From contig CAJUOS010000007.1 of the NCBI GenBank assembly GCA_910588075.1, positions 1 to 64,000 of the forward strand: 64,000 nucleotides of DNA, written 5' to 3'. A program made the position numbers and the translations under genes. Below the pieces are notes generated by a model that was given only the letters and a program-made list of their open reading frames with translations, ran no database searches and was not told the origin of the DNA. Positions 7,483 through 16,437 of this stretch are shown here, piece after piece. The DNA comes from an uncultured Erysipelotrichaceae bacterium (GTDB taxonomy: Bacteria; Bacillota_I; Bacilli_A; Erysipelotrichales; Coprobacillaceae). Numbering within the stretch: position 1 is the stretch's first letter; every line of letters starts with the position of its first letter.

Positions 7483-9192
7483 TTACTTCTTTTTTGAATT
7501 GACAATCATAATAAACTTTGTACTACTTTCAACATTATCAGCTACTTTTGTAAATATTTTATAATCATTAGCTAATTTTATCATTTCTTCTGTTTTATGA
7601 ACATTTTTCTTTATATCATTCTCAACAAAAGAAGTTATTTTTGACAATCCCTTGTCATCAAATTCATTTAATCCATTTAATAATTTCTGTGATCCTCGAC
7701 TTAATTGTATAGCTGCATCATTTAATAATTTTGAATTTGAAGTCAGTTGATTTGTACCTTGTAATAAAGCTTTAATCCCTGTAACTAAATCATGAGAGCC
7801 AGTTAATAATTGAGAAGATCCATCTTTTATTTTTGGCATACTTTTTGATACTTGATCTACTCCCTCTGTATAATCATAAACTCCCTTTTCAAAAGCAAAG
7901 ATATTATCTAAAGTTGTTTTTGCTCCTTTTAATTGAGGGATAGCTGTATCTATAGTTGCTATTGCTATATTAAGTTGTTCAATTTGTTGTGCATAGAGTT
8001 TCTTTTGATCTTCAGGTAAAGAATTTAACTGATTCAGTTGATTTTGATATGTTTCTTTTTGTTGGTTTAAACTTGTTATTTGATTACTTAATTTTTGAAT
8101 GTAATTATCTTTTGTTATACTTAAAGGAAGTCCTGCTTCTTTTAGTTGTTTATTGACTGTTGTCAAAATTTGTTGACTTAATTGGGAAGCACCTTTTCTA
8201 AGTTGATCTGAATTATTTTCAAGTTTATTTAATCCTCCATTTAATTGGCTTAATCCATCATCTAATTGTTCTATCCCTGTATCTATTTTTTTAGCACCTT
8301 CTAATAATATTTTTGACTTACTATCTAAAACTTCAACACCTTTATCAAATTGATTATACTTTGATGAAAATTTATTCATATTCTGACTCAAATCTTTTCC
8401 ACCTGCTTTTAATTTTGAATAAGATGAAGATAATTGATCAATCAATGAATATCCTTTATCCATTTTATCAAAAACTTCCATATCAGATTCAGATAATAAT
8501 GATGGTGTTGCGACTATCATGATACTATTTAATTCAAAATGAGTTGTTTCATATTTAATAATTGTTTTATTCAAATCTTCTAATTCTTTATTATGAAAAT
8601 TTTCTGATAAACCAGGTGTAGCTAAAGCAATAATCATATGATGAGAACCATTACTTGATACTTTACCATTAGTTACTTCTACTTTCCTATTTGTATCTGT
8701 TGGCAATGTTGTTCCTGTTGTTACTACAAAAGGAACATACATACTTTCACCATTAACATTTCTTTTTTCATGATTTGTATATTGAATTTGAATTTCTACC
8801 TTTCCCTTTTTACCTAACATTTCATCAACAGTTGCTTTTTTTCCATTCAGTTTATATGTTATTTTCGTTGTTATTGGTAACTGTTTCTCTGTTTTTCCTT
8901 GATAATATATATCATTGCCTTGACTTTCCCAATTTATTTTTTCTCCTTTTTGGGTAAACTTTTCATCTCCATTCATATTCATAACATGAGATAAAGATGT
9001 TAAATCTTTCATAATTTGTTCATTGTCATCATTTTTAAGATGTTCTGAAACAACTGTAATTGTTTCTTCTCCATTAGGATTTAATTTTGTATAGACAGTT
9101 TCTTCTTTTGTATAAGCCAATGCTGATGTACATGACGCCATCGTCATTGTTCCTATAACGAATAAAGACATTACTATTTTTGATTTGTTCAT
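7483..9192 (-). CDS. Secreted heptad-repeat (YhgE/Pip-like) partner of the RND exporter
   Basis: A 569-residue protein. It has a signal peptide (MNKSKIVMSLFVIGTMTMAS...ALA), a beta-rich N-terminal region to about residue 240, and then long helices with xxxLxxG heptads (GAKKIDTGIEQLDDGLSQL, GSSQLLTGSHDLVTGIKALL). These are typical of the X-Leu-X-X-Gly repeat found in YhgE/Pip and in MMPL-associated extracellular proteins. No C-terminal membrane anchor is obvious. It begins one base after the exporter gene ends, so the two form one operon. A role in envelope-side gating or substrate handling is inferred from context. Confidence 0.75.
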   Translation of the reverse strand: MNKSKIVMSLFVIGTMTMASCTSALAYTKEETVYTKLNPNGEETITVVSEHLKNDDNEQIMKDLTSLSHVMNMNGDEKFTQKGEKINWESQGNDIYYQGKTEKQLPITTKITYKLNGKKATVDEMLGKKGKVEIQIQYTNHEKRNVNGESMYVPFVVTTGTTLPTDTNRKVEVTNGKVSSNGSHHMIIALATPGLSENFHNKELEDLNKTIIKYETTHFELNSIMIVATPSLLSESDMEVFDKMDKGYSLIDQLSSSYSKLKAGGKDLSQNMNKFSSKYNQFDKGVEVLDSKSKILLEGAKKIDTGIEQLDDGLSQLNGGLNKLENNSDQLRKGASQLSQQILTTVNKQLKEAGLPLSITKDNYIQKLSNQITSLNQQKETYQNQLNQLNSLPEDQKKLYAQQIEQLNIAIATIDTAIPQLKGAKTTLDNIFAFEKGVYDYTEGVDQVSKSMPKIKDGSSQLLTGSHDLVTGIKALLQGTNQLTSNSKLLNDAAIQLSRGSQKLLNGLNEFDDKGLSKITSFVENDIKKNVHKTEEMIKLANDYKIFTKVADNVESSTKFIMIVNSKKK

Positions 9193-9193
9193 A

Positions 9194-11284
9194 TTAAATT
9201 CTCTCCTTTTCTTGAATTCTTACTTGTTTAAAACCTATTGATGTTTTTAAAATAAAGCTATCAAAAGTTAATAATAGTGTTGGAATAACACAAACGACTA
9301 TAATCATTGAAATAAGCGTTCCTCTTGATAATAAGGTACAAAGAGAAGCAATCATATTCAACTTAGAAATCATTCCTACTCCAAATGTTGCTGCAAAAAG
9401 TGAAAATGCAGATACAACAATTGAACTCATGGATTGATCTATGGCAAAAGCCATTGCGTCTTGTTTTGTTTCTCCATACTTTCTTTGTTCTAAATATTTC
9501 GTAGTTAACAAGATAGCATAATCAATAGTTGCTCCTAACTGAATTGTTCCAATAACAATAGATGCAACAAATGGAACAACATCCCCTGTATAATAACCTA
9601 TTGCCATATTGATAAAAACGGCCAATTCAATAGCTGCAACCAATAAAATAGGTAATGATATTGATTTCAATACAAAAGTCATAATGATAAATATAACAAC
9701 AATAGACATTGTATTTACACTTTGAAAATCTAAATCAGCTATATGAACAAGATCTTTCATACATGGCCCTTCACCTGCTAATAAGGCATCCTTATCATAA
9801 CTTTTTACAATTTTATTTACTTCTTCTATTTGATGATTTAATTCTTCACTAGCCACTTCATATAATGAGTTAATAAAAATAATTTTATATTGAGAACTTT
9901 CAAATATAGACTTTAATTCATCAGACATCATTTCATCTGGAATTCCTAAACTTGAAAGTTCAGATGGTGATAAAACCAAATCTACTCCTTTTAAAGATTG
10001 AATCTTATCAACCATTTCATTCATCTTGTTATTTTTCATATTTTTATCAATTAAAATAACTTCTGGTGATACAATATTAAATTTATCCTTTAATTGAGAA
10101 TTAGCAATGCAACTCTCTAAATCTTGTGGTAAATCTTTTGTTAAATTATAATATTGTTTAATATGATTATTTCCATAGTATGCTGGATAAACTATCAATA
10201 TTGCTATAACTAAAATCACTTTATAATATTTTAAAACAAAACCTTTCACACTTTTAAATACTGGTAGCCATACTTTATGGTAAGTTTTTTCAATCCATTT
10301 ATCACATACCAATAAAAAGGCTGGAAAAACAGTTATGGTTGTTATCACACCTAAAACAACACCTTTAGCCATAACAATCCCTATATCATTACCTAAAGTT
10401 AATTGCATTGTACATAATGCCAAGAACCCCGCCACAGTTGTTAATGAACTTCCTGCCACAGAAACAAGTGTATCTCCGACTGCTTCAATCATTGCCAATT
10501 CTTTAGTCTCTTTTTCTTCTTTTGCTCTTTTATATTTATGATATAAGAAAATTGAAAAATCTGTTGTAACTCCTAACTGTAAAACAGCAGCTATGGCCTT
10601 TGTAATATAAGATATTTCTCCTAAAAAATAATTTGTTCCCATATTATATAAAATAGCTATACCAATATTTCCCAATAAAAGAATAGGAATAATATAGGAA
10701 TCTAATGACAACATCAAAATCAATAAAACTAATGCAACAGCAACAATAACATATATCATAATTTCACTATCTGCTATAACACTGGTATCTAATGTTGATG
10801 CTGACATTCCTCCAATCTTGACATCGATATCAGTTAAATCTCTCATTTCTTTAATAGCTTCAATCGCAATTGTAGAATCACTAAATGTAACAAGCATTAA
10901 TTGACTTTCATCTTTTTTAAAATTATCTAGTATTTCATCTGGTAACATTTCTATTGGAATTGTTGTTCCAATCAAATCATTTGCTGAGATAACTTTATTG
11001 ACACCTTCAATATTTTTAAATGTTTCTTCTAATTTCAAAATATCTTTTGGCTGCATATTATCAACACAACATATAGCAAATGAACCCATTTCAAAATCAT
11101 CTTCAAGAATTTTTTGTCCCCTCATCGTTTCAATATCTTCTGGCAAATAAACAAGAATATCATAATTGACTCTTGTTTCTAAATATCCAAATAGAGAGGG
11201 TATCAAAAGAAGTAGTGATAAAATAACAACACCTATCCTATATTTCACTACAAAACTTCCAATTCTTTTCCCAAATTCTTTCAT
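9194..11284 (-). CDS. RND/MMPL-family exporter
   Basis: A 696-residue protein with two internal repeats, each an extracytoplasmic loop domain flanked by membrane helices. The first half has a single TM near residue 20 and a bundle of five at about 175-330, and the second half repeats the plan. The SSD-like motif QLGVTTDFSIFLYHKYKR recurs as QLGATIDYAILLTTKYLEQ in the second half, with the proton-relay Asp residues of the RND superfamily. The combination with a TetR regulator and a heptad-repeat protein is a recurring Firmicute exporter cassette. The substrate is unknown; lipids, peptides or drugs are all possible. Confidence 0.85.
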   Translation of the reverse strand: MKEFGKRIGSFVVKYRIGVVILSLLLLIPSLFGYLETRVNYDILVYLPEDIETMRGQKILEDDFEMGSFAICCVDNMQPKDILKLEETFKNIEGVNKVISANDLIGTTIPIEMLPDEILDNFKKDESQLMLVTFSDSTIAIEAIKEMRDLTDIDVKIGGMSASTLDTSVIADSEIMIYVIVAVALVLLILMLSLDSYIIPILLLGNIGIAILYNMGTNYFLGEISYITKAIAAVLQLGVTTDFSIFLYHKYKRAKEEKETKELAMIEAVGDTLVSVAGSSLTTVAGFLALCTMQLTLGNDIGIVMAKGVVLGVITTITVFPAFLLVCDKWIEKTYHKVWLPVFKSVKGFVLKYYKVILVIAILIVYPAYYGNNHIKQYYNLTKDLPQDLESCIANSQLKDKFNIVSPEVILIDKNMKNNKMNEMVDKIQSLKGVDLVLSPSELSSLGIPDEMMSDELKSIFESSQYKIIFINSLYEVASEELNHQIEEVNKIVKSYDKDALLAGEGPCMKDLVHIADLDFQSVNTMSIVVIFIIMTFVLKSISLPILLVAAIELAVFINMAIGYYTGDVVPFVASIVIGTIQLGATIDYAILLTTKYLEQRKYGETKQDAMAFAIDQSMSSIVVSAFSLFAATFGVGMISKLNMIASLCTLLSRGTLISMIIVVCVIPTLLLTFDSFILKTSIGFKQVRIQEKERI

Positions 11285-11301
11285 TTCAGCGCCTCCTATA
11301 C

Positions 11302-11382
11302 TGACTATTGGTCATTTTTATTTGACAACAGTTATATTAGCACTAAAATGACTAATAGTCAATAATAAATGACTAATAGTCA
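11302..11382. promoter_or_regulatory. Triple TetR operator in the exporter/regulator divergent region
   Basis: Two identical dyads TGACTAATAGTCA lie at 11349-11361 and 11370-11382, exactly 21 bp apart (two helical turns). A third, imperfect copy TGACTATTGGTCA is at 11302-11314. All are between the divergent exporter and TetR genes, so the TetR protein is the obvious ligand. Confidence 0.7.
11334..11362 (-). promoter_or_regulatory. Promoter of the exporter operon
   Basis: On the minus strand, a TTGACT -35 (11357-11362) and a TAATAT -10 (11334-11339) have a 17-bp spacer. The -35 lies inside the operator at 11349-11361, so TetR binding should block polymerase. The imperfect operator copy lies downstream of the start point. 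Confidence 0.6.
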
Positions 11383-11400
11383 TAAAATATTTCTTTTTTG

Positions 11401-11429
11401 TTGACTTTTATAATTTATAAAGATAATAT
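11401..11429 (+). promoter_or_regulatory. Promoter of the tetR-family gene
   Basis: TTGACT at 11401-11406 is followed by a 17-bp spacer and TAATAT at 11424-11429. The operator at 11370-11382 is about 19 bp upstream of the -35. The GGAGG ribosome site is at 11438-11442. Confidence 0.55.
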
Positions 11430-11449
11430 AATGGTGTGGAGGTGATTAC

Positions 11450-12076
11450 ATGTATAATCATCAAGCTGAAAATAACTTATCTATATCAAAAGTAGAAAGT
11501 AATAAGAATAAAAAGTTAAATAAATTATTAGATACAGCTTTTCAATTATTTACAGATAAAGGAATTCATCATACCTCTATTCAAGATATTGTTAACCATG
11601 CAGGTGTAGCTAAAGGAACTTTTTATTTGTATTTTAAAGATAAGTATGAAATTCAAGATCATTTATTAGCGAGAACATCATATCGCTTATTTCATACTGC
11701 TTTAAAAGCTTCTGAAAAAGAAAATATTGAAAGACTAGATGATAAAATCATCTTTATTATTAATTATATTATTGATTTTTTAGTACATAATCCTCTTGTT
11801 ATTAACTTTATTCAAAAAAATTTATCACTAGGACTATATAGTGAAAAAATTTCTATACTTATGGATGATAAAGAATTAGGATTAAATGAATTATTTTTAT
11901 CTGAAGTTAAAAGAAGAAACCTTAATATTCCAAATCCAGAGGTTACTTTATTTATGATTATTGAGTTAGTTGGCTCAACAGTTTTTTCTTCAATTGTCAA
12001 AAAAGAACCTCTTCCTATTGATGAATATAAACCGATTCTTTATAAAACAATTAAAATAATGTTAAATGAGAATTAA
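11450..12076 (+). CDS. TetR/AcrR-family repressor of the divergent exporter
   Basis: A 208-residue protein. The N-terminal HTH is KLLDTAFQLFTDKGIHHTSI, then DIVNHAGVAKGTFYLYFKDK, the classic TetR DNA-binding domain. The helical C-terminal ligand domain has no recognizable ligand motif. It is divergent from the exporter and separated by the region with three operator copies and both promoters, so repression of the exporter and of itself is expected. It starts 8 bases after a GGAGG site. Confidence 0.9.
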   Translation: MYNHQAENNLSISKVESNKNKKLNKLLDTAFQLFTDKGIHHTSIQDIVNHAGVAKGTFYLYFKDKYEIQDHLLARTSYRLFHTALKASEKENIERLDDKIIFIINYIIDFLVHNPLVINFIQKNLSLGLYSEKISILMDDKELGLNELFLSEVKRRNLNIPNPEVTLFMIIELVGSTVFSSIVKKEPLPIDEYKPILYKTIKIMLNEN

Positions 12077-12187
12077 TATAGGTATTATAAAGTCCAATGA
12101 GGACTTAACAAAATTGCTTTAAAATAAAAAATGAGTATCTATTTATTATCAATGTGCGATTTTTAAAATATAACTACATATACTAAA

Positions 12188-12217
12188 GAATGGAGAATTG
12201 TCTCCATTTTTCTTTTT
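12188..12217 (+). terminator. Rho-independent terminator after the tetR-family gene
   Basis: A 7-bp stem (ATGGAGA/TCTCCAT) with a 4-base loop and T-rich tail, 113 bases past the tetR stop. No gene lies between them. Confidence 0.65.
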
Positions 12218-12711
12218 AAAGAAGGAATACTAAGTGTATATTTTAATATAAGTAAGTTGTTGGGTTATTTTTCTTTGAAATATAATAATGATTATATGAA
12301 AATTTATAATGCGTCACAAAACAAAGAAGAGATTGATAAAAATTTAGATTTGAATTTGATGAAACGAGTTATATATAAATATTAATTTCAATGGATATTC
12401 ATTATCCTGATTATTTCAAAAAAATTCATAAATCATTATTTGTGATTTTTTTGATATTATCTTTGTATAGTACATTAGATTGTCTTTTTCATTAAACTTT
12501 TCTATGTGGGATGTGGATATTATAGTTCATGTCATAATTCCTTCTTGTATCATAGTGATATGTGTTTTATATCCATATTTACCTTTCATAACGAATTCTT
12601 GTGTCTTTATTCTTTAAATATTCTAATAGTATTTTATTAGCTTTCATTTTACAATGCACATTTAATTTATTTTTTTGAAATTGTTAAAAATATTTTTTTT
12701 ATTTCAAAAAA
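12218..12711. other. Non-coding/degenerate stretch
   Basis: About 490 bases without a supportable gene. Only short, interrupted reading frames are visible on both strands, and I could not match them to any family. The end of the stretch holds an extended -10 (TGTTATAAT, 12712-12720) that belongs to the following pseudogene. Confidence 0.4.
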
Positions 12712-12738
12712 TGTTATAATATTAATAGAAAATAGTTT

Positions 12739-13498
12739 GTGATTGCAACAGTTGTTTTATCTAATAATACTGTAAATGCAACTGATTCAATGGTAATTAA
12801 CACATATGAATTAACATCAAAACAAAATTTTTTAAACTCTCAGTATCTCTTAACGAAATCAAAAGATGTATATAAAAAATTATCCATTGAAGAATTAAAA
12901 TGTTATAATTATAACGATACTCAAATTGAAGCTATTAAATCATACGATGGTTCACTTTAAGAGCAACTGCAACTATGACTTTTAGTGTTAAAAAAACACA
13001 TTAAGCTATAAATCAAGTACAGGAGTCTCTACAATGAAAGCTACAGTAAACTTTACTTGGGGGCAACAGAAGAATATTTTGCTATGGCTTATGAAGCTGA
13101 TAATAATCATAATTTTAAACAGATTTCTATAGCGAGTTCATCTCTTCAATATAAGGAATATAAATCAACAACTGATATAAAAACTTGGACAAAAACAGCA
13201 GCAAAAAAAGAAGGGTAAGGAGTTTTGAGCATATAGTTGGGATTTTCCATTTAAGATAATAGGTGATAAATACTACGCATTTTTAAGTAGTGTCAGTTTC
13301 TCAATCACAGGAGAAGTAAGTGAAAAGGTTAAGTATTTTAATGTACGTTATCTGTATAGTCATAAAATTAGAACTATACCTCCAACATTTGGAATTACAA
13401 TTTCAAAGACTGGAGTAGCTGCTGGGATATCATTAACAACTAACTCATCTTATAGAGGTTATCCTGGTGAGCATGGTGGATTAGTGACTTGTTCTTAG
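12739..13498 (+). pseudogene. Degraded secreted-protein gene, at least three frame disruptions
   Basis: The pieces read in successive frames as a secreted protein of about 240 residues. They are an A-rich signal-like start ending VNATDS, then LRATATMTFSV, LSYKSSTGVSTMKATVNFTW, a long piece with EEYFAMAYEADNNHNF, and a closing piece with PPTFGITISKTGVAAGISL before the stop at 13496-13498. Frame changes or stops occur near 12960, 13005, 13065 and 13220. The initiator region is also lost, because an in-frame TAG precedes the GTG at 12739. An extended -10 promoter (12712-12720) survives. Function is unknown. It is followed by a small membrane protein gene, the same pairing as in the cluster at 22.6-28.2 kb. 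Confidence 0.6.
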
Positions 13499-13529
13499 AA
13501 TATAATTAATTTTGATTGGAGTGAATAAT

Positions 13530-13727
13530 ATGAAAAAATTTTTAAAAGTATTAGGTATATTTATACTGACAATAATTATGTTTTTATTAATAGATACTTT
13601 ATTTCTTTACCTATACCTTTCTTGGAATGTTTTAGAATATAATATGATTTATTCCATTCGTTCTAGTATATATACATTAGCAGGTTTGTTAGGGGTTTGT
13701 ACATATCTATTATATAGTAAGAAGTGA
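13530..13727 (+). CDS. Small two-helix membrane protein
   Basis: A 65-residue hydrophobic protein with two membrane segments (about residues 5-30 and 42-60) and a basic C-terminus. ATG 13530 has GGAG 8 bases upstream; the earlier TTG at 13512 is unlikely. It follows the degraded secreted-protein gene by 31 bases. By analogy with the other secreted/membrane pairs in this window it might be a protective partner of that protein, but no family is recognized. Confidence 0.5.
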   Translation: MKKFLKVLGIFILTIIMFLLIDTLFLYLYLSWNVLEYNMIYSIRSSIYTLAGLLGVCTYLLYSKK

Positions 13728-13852
13728 TTATAATTTAAATATTTAAAAGGTGTAATAGAAAAATACTTAAATGAATTTTATAGTTTTTTATCATTGGATT
13801 TTAAATATTATTTTGCATTTCAGTAATTCTTTCCTTCAGATTTATATTCTTT

Positions 13853-14150
13853 TTACATATCATAGTCATTGATTTTTTCTCTAGTAATACTATCAAAAGC
13901 TCCATATTTGTTTTTCAAAATTCTATAATTTAAAGATATTTTATTATGAGAATATTTACGTAAGACGCTTATTTTCGTATTATTTAATTGATTAAGGAGC
14001 GTTGAATAAGTAAAATAGAGCAGTAAAAGTGGCTTAAATATATAACTCACTCAACAGCTTTTTCTCTTCTTTAGGGATATAAAAGAAATATTCTAGAGTA
14101 ACTTCTTGTTTTCTAGATTTTATAACATCTTAATATATTCATTTGCATTT
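13853..14150 (-). pseudogene. Degenerate coding remnant, unrecognised
   Basis: On the minus strand, pieces of a protein in different frames can be read: EVTLEYFFYIPKEEKKLLSE upstream (about 14110-14050) and SVLRKYSHNKISLNYRILKN further on (about 13975-13900), ending at a stop at 13853. Stops and frame changes separate them. I cannot name the family; an old transposase or phage gene is possible. Confidence 0.3.
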
Positions 14151-14182
14151 TTTTATTTAATAAAAAAAAATAGGATTATATC

Positions 14183-14575
14183 CTACTTTTCATAATAGTC
14201 AATCAATTGATCTAATGCTTCTAAAATTATTATAACATCTTCTTTATTTATATCTTTTGTTATTCTTCGTTCTTCTTTTTTTAAATCTTTTCTTATCTTT
14301 GGATATACTTCTTTTGCTTTGTCTCCCAAAAATACTTTATTATCAATAATATTAATAAAATCTTTTTGTAATAATGTATCCTTAATATTCTTTATAAGTA
14401 TTGCATCTAATTTGCTTTCCTTTTCAATCATTTCACTTGCAATTCCATCCATATAATGAATGATTTTGATTATTTGATATTCATCATAAGTGAGTTCATA
14501 TTTTTGAAGTATACTATTTAATTTTTGTCTTTTTAAAGCATAAAGAAAATCTATTCTTTTTTCTATTCTATTCAT
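14183..14575 (-). CDS. MarR-like winged-helix protein
   Basis: A 130-residue, highly charged, mostly helical protein. The stretch KYELTYDEYQIIKIIHYMDG, then SEMIEKESKLDAILIKNIKDT and LLQKDFINII with a wing-like IDNKVFLGDKA, matches the MarR arrangement (recognition helix, then beta wing). The C-terminus is a long dimerization helix. ATG 14575 has AGAGGTG upstream; the GTG at 14584 is the first base triplet of that site. It is divergent from the FMN-riboswitch ribU operon, though control of ribU by it is unlikely because the riboswitch explains that. Confidence 0.6.
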   Translation of the reverse strand: MNRIEKRIDFLYALKRQKLNSILQKYELTYDEYQIIKIIHYMDGIASEMIEKESKLDAILIKNIKDTLLQKDFINIIDNKVFLGDKAKEVYPKIRKDLKKEERRITKDINKEDVIIILEALDQLIDYYEK

Positions 14576-14647
14576 TTTTATCACCTCTTTTATCTTAACT
14601 TATAAAAATGAACAAAATGTGAAATTTTTATCATTTTTATAAAACTC

Positions 14648-14676
14648 TTTACAAATCAAAAAAATAGAAGTAAAAT
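14648..14676 (+). promoter_or_regulatory. Promoter of the ribU operon
   Basis: TTTACA (14648-14653), a 17-bp spacer and TAAAAT (14671-14676), placed just upstream of the FMN aptamer. Confidence 0.55.
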
Positions 14677-14693
14677 AATATTGCATAGAATAA

Positions 14694-14803
14694 ATCTTCA
14701 GGGCAGAGTGCAATTCTCTACTGGCGGTAAACTCCGCGAACCATTTTGGCCGAACTGGTGAAATTCCAGTAGCAACAGTTAAAGTCTGGATGAAAGAAGA
14801 AAC
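14694..14803 (+). ncRNA. FMN riboswitch aptamer (RFN element)
   Basis: The element has all the conserved RFN pieces in order: TCTTCAGGGCAGAGTG, CTACTGGCGGTAA, ACTCCGCGA, the GAACTGGTGAAATTCCAGT hairpin, CAACAGTTAAAGTC, and the closing GGATGAAAGAAGA that pairs with the 5' TCTTC. It is followed by a terminator hairpin, as expected for FMN-induced transcription termination ahead of ribU. Confidence 0.95.
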
Positions 14804-14830
14804 TTTTGTGATACCTTTATGATAGAAGCA

Positions 14831-14873
14831 AAAACGTACCTAGAAGAATTATTTTAGGCACGTTTTCTTTGTT
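14831..14873 (+). terminator. Riboswitch-controlled terminator (expression platform)
   Basis: A 12-bp stem with one mismatch (AAAACGTACCTA/TAGGCACGTTTT) and a T-rich tail sits between the aptamer and the ribU ribosome site at 14877-14883. It would form when FMN is bound. Confidence 0.75.
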
Positions 14874-14887
14874 TATGGAGGTGAAAT

Positions 14888-15535
14888 ATGATGAATTTAA
14901 GTACAAAGAAAATAACAACTATAGGAATGCTTTCTGCTATGGCCATCGTTGTGAATTTATTAATTCATTTTCCTATTGTTCCTGCTGTTTCCTTTTTAAA
15001 CTATGATCCTAAAGATATTGTGATTGTTATTGGTGGATTTATTTATGGACCTGCTGTATGTTTTATAATGAGTGCTATCACATCTGTTATGGAGATTATG
15101 TTTCGTGGTGGAACAATTTTAGATGTTTTAATGAATATGATTTCAACCTGTACCTTTGCAGTAACTGCTGCATATTTCTACAAGAGAAATCATACTAAAA
15201 AAGGGGCAATTATTGGTTTAAGTATTGGAGTTGTTGCATGTTCTATAAGTATGTTATTATGGAATTATATTGTTGATCCAATATATTTCCAAATGCCTAG
15301 AGAAGCAGTTGTCTCTATGCTTCCTGCTATACTCTTATTTAATGTTTTGAAATGTGGAATGAATACAGGAGTGACTCTTTTCCTTTACAAACCAATTGTT
15401 AGTATTCTTCGCAGAACAAATCTAATTGAAAAGAGTGAAAGTGAACATTCGGTTTCTCGTGATATACTTTTATTAAGTATCTTTATTATTATATCTATTG
15501 TTTGCCTTATTCTAGGTTTTCAAGGAATTATTTAA
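14888..15535 (+). CDS. ribU: Riboflavin ECF transporter S component
   Basis: A 215-residue protein with six membrane segments and the RibU-type features KKITTIGMLSAMAIVVNLL and a conserved AVSFLNYDPKDIVIVIGGF loop, followed by IYGPAVCFIMSAITSVMEI. RibU binds riboflavin and works with the shared ECF module encoded elsewhere. The gene stands directly behind an FMN riboswitch and terminator, so FMN represses it. ATG 14888 and 14891 are both possible behind GGAGGTGAAAT. The next gene, a flavin-linked protein, follows in the same transcript after 11 bases. Confidence 0.93.
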   Translation: MMNLSTKKITTIGMLSAMAIVVNLLIHFPIVPAVSFLNYDPKDIVIVIGGFIYGPAVCFIMSAITSVMEIMFRGGTILDVLMNMISTCTFAVTAAYFYKRNHTKKGAIIGLSIGVVACSISMLLWNYIVDPIYFQMPREAVVSMLPAILLFNVLKCGMNTGVTLFLYKPIVSILRRTNLIEKSESEHSVSRDILLLSIFIIISIVCLILGFQGII

Positions 15536-15546
15536 GGAGGAAAAAA

Positions 15547-16002
15547 ATGGAATTACTTGAAGCAAAAAAAATTATGCAAGATAAGTTAGGAGATTGGAAA
15601 ATCATGGCTCTAGCAAGCTGTGTTGATAATTATCCAATGGTTCGTAATGTTAGTTGTCTATTTTATAATGATAAAATCTATTTTAAAACAGATAAAAACT
15701 TTCGTAAAACACAACAATTATTTCAAAACAATCGTGTAGCTATGTGCTTTAATGGTGTTCAAGTAGAAGGAACTGCTGTTAATAAAGGTCTTGTTATTGA
15801 TGAAGAAGGTCGTGTTTTTGAAAAGAAATATAAAGAATTTTTATGGCAAAGTTATAATGCCTATTCTCATACTGATACAGAAATATTAATTGAAGTTACT
15901 CCTGATTTTGTAGAAATATGGGATGAAGATGAAAACAGAAATGCTTTCCAACTCTTTATTAATTTTAATACAAATGAAGTTGAATTTAAACCTTACGATT
16001 AA
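15547..16002 (+). CDS. Pyridoxamine-5'-phosphate-oxidase-like flavin-binding protein
   Basis: A 151-residue split-barrel protein. The start is the ATG at 15547 with AAGGAGG just upstream; the earlier frame start overlaps ribU. Features are KLGDWKIMALASCVDNYPMV, SCLFYNDKIYFKTDKN and the NNRVAMCFNGVQVEGTAV strand pattern of FMN-binding PNPOx-like proteins. It shares the FMN-riboswitch transcript with ribU, which fits an FMN-dependent enzyme or a flavin store. The reaction is unknown. It ends ahead of a strong terminator. Confidence 0.8.
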   Translation: MELLEAKKIMQDKLGDWKIMALASCVDNYPMVRNVSCLFYNDKIYFKTDKNFRKTQQLFQNNRVAMCFNGVQVEGTAVNKGLVIDEEGRVFEKKYKEFLWQSYNAYSHTDTEILIEVTPDFVEIWDEDENRNAFQLFINFNTNEVEFKPYD

Positions 16003-16018
16003 ACTTCCTATATATGAC

Positions 16019-16048
16019 AATAGCTCCACTTTAACAGTGGAGCTATTT
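16019..16048. terminator. Bidirectional terminator between the ribU operon and DUF4186 gene
   Basis: An 11-bp perfect stem (ATAGCTCCACT/AGTGGAGCTAT) with a 5-base loop, A-residues before and T-residues after. It serves the flavin operon on the plus strand and overlaps the last codons of the convergent gene. Confidence 0.75.
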
Positions 16049-16426
16049 CGTATTAAAATGATATATCTCTTGTTGTATCCATTCCATAATCAAAGCGACA
16101 ATAAACTTTTCTTCCTTTAAATTTAATTCTTTATTTTTTTCTATATGATGCCATTTATACAAACAACCTCGACAACAGGTTGCAGTTGCATGTTGAGCAA
16201 TAAAAACAGGATGTCCTTTCATTGGTGTTTGCTTTCCATCATTCATAATATATCTAGGTGAAAGTCGTTTTTTAACAAAATCATAAGCATGTTGTTCTAT
16301 GACTGTTAATCCTTGATTTATGCAATATTCAATATCTTTTTCTTTTAAATGAAAATGACTTCTAAATTTTGAATAAGATAACTGTTTTAATTGATAACAG
16401 ATTAACTGTTTTGCTTTATCATTCAT
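16043..16426 (-). CDS. DUF4186 protein
   Basis: A 127-residue protein with the highly conserved block PMKGHPVFIAQHATATCCRG and the following CLYKWHHIEKN. Also present are the SKFRSHFHLKEKDIEYC start and QHAYDFVKKRLSPRYIMNDG. The conserved His and Cys residues suggest a metal- or redox-binding site, but no function is established. It is followed on the same strand by the acetyltransferase gene 11 bases upstream in sequence, so they are probably co-transcribed. Confidence 0.85.
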   Translation of the reverse strand: MNDKAKQLICYQLKQLSYSKFRSHFHLKEKDIEYCINQGLTVIEQHAYDFVKKRLSPRYIMNDGKQTPMKGHPVFIAQHATATCCRGCLYKWHHIEKNKELNLKEEKFIVALIMEWIQQEIYHFNTK

Positions 16427-16437
16427 AATCTTTTCTA

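Noticed and set aside
13853..14050. Intact small protein gene on the minus strand
   Set aside because: The frame has no ribosome site, and the sequence continues upstream in other frames, so it was treated as a remnant.
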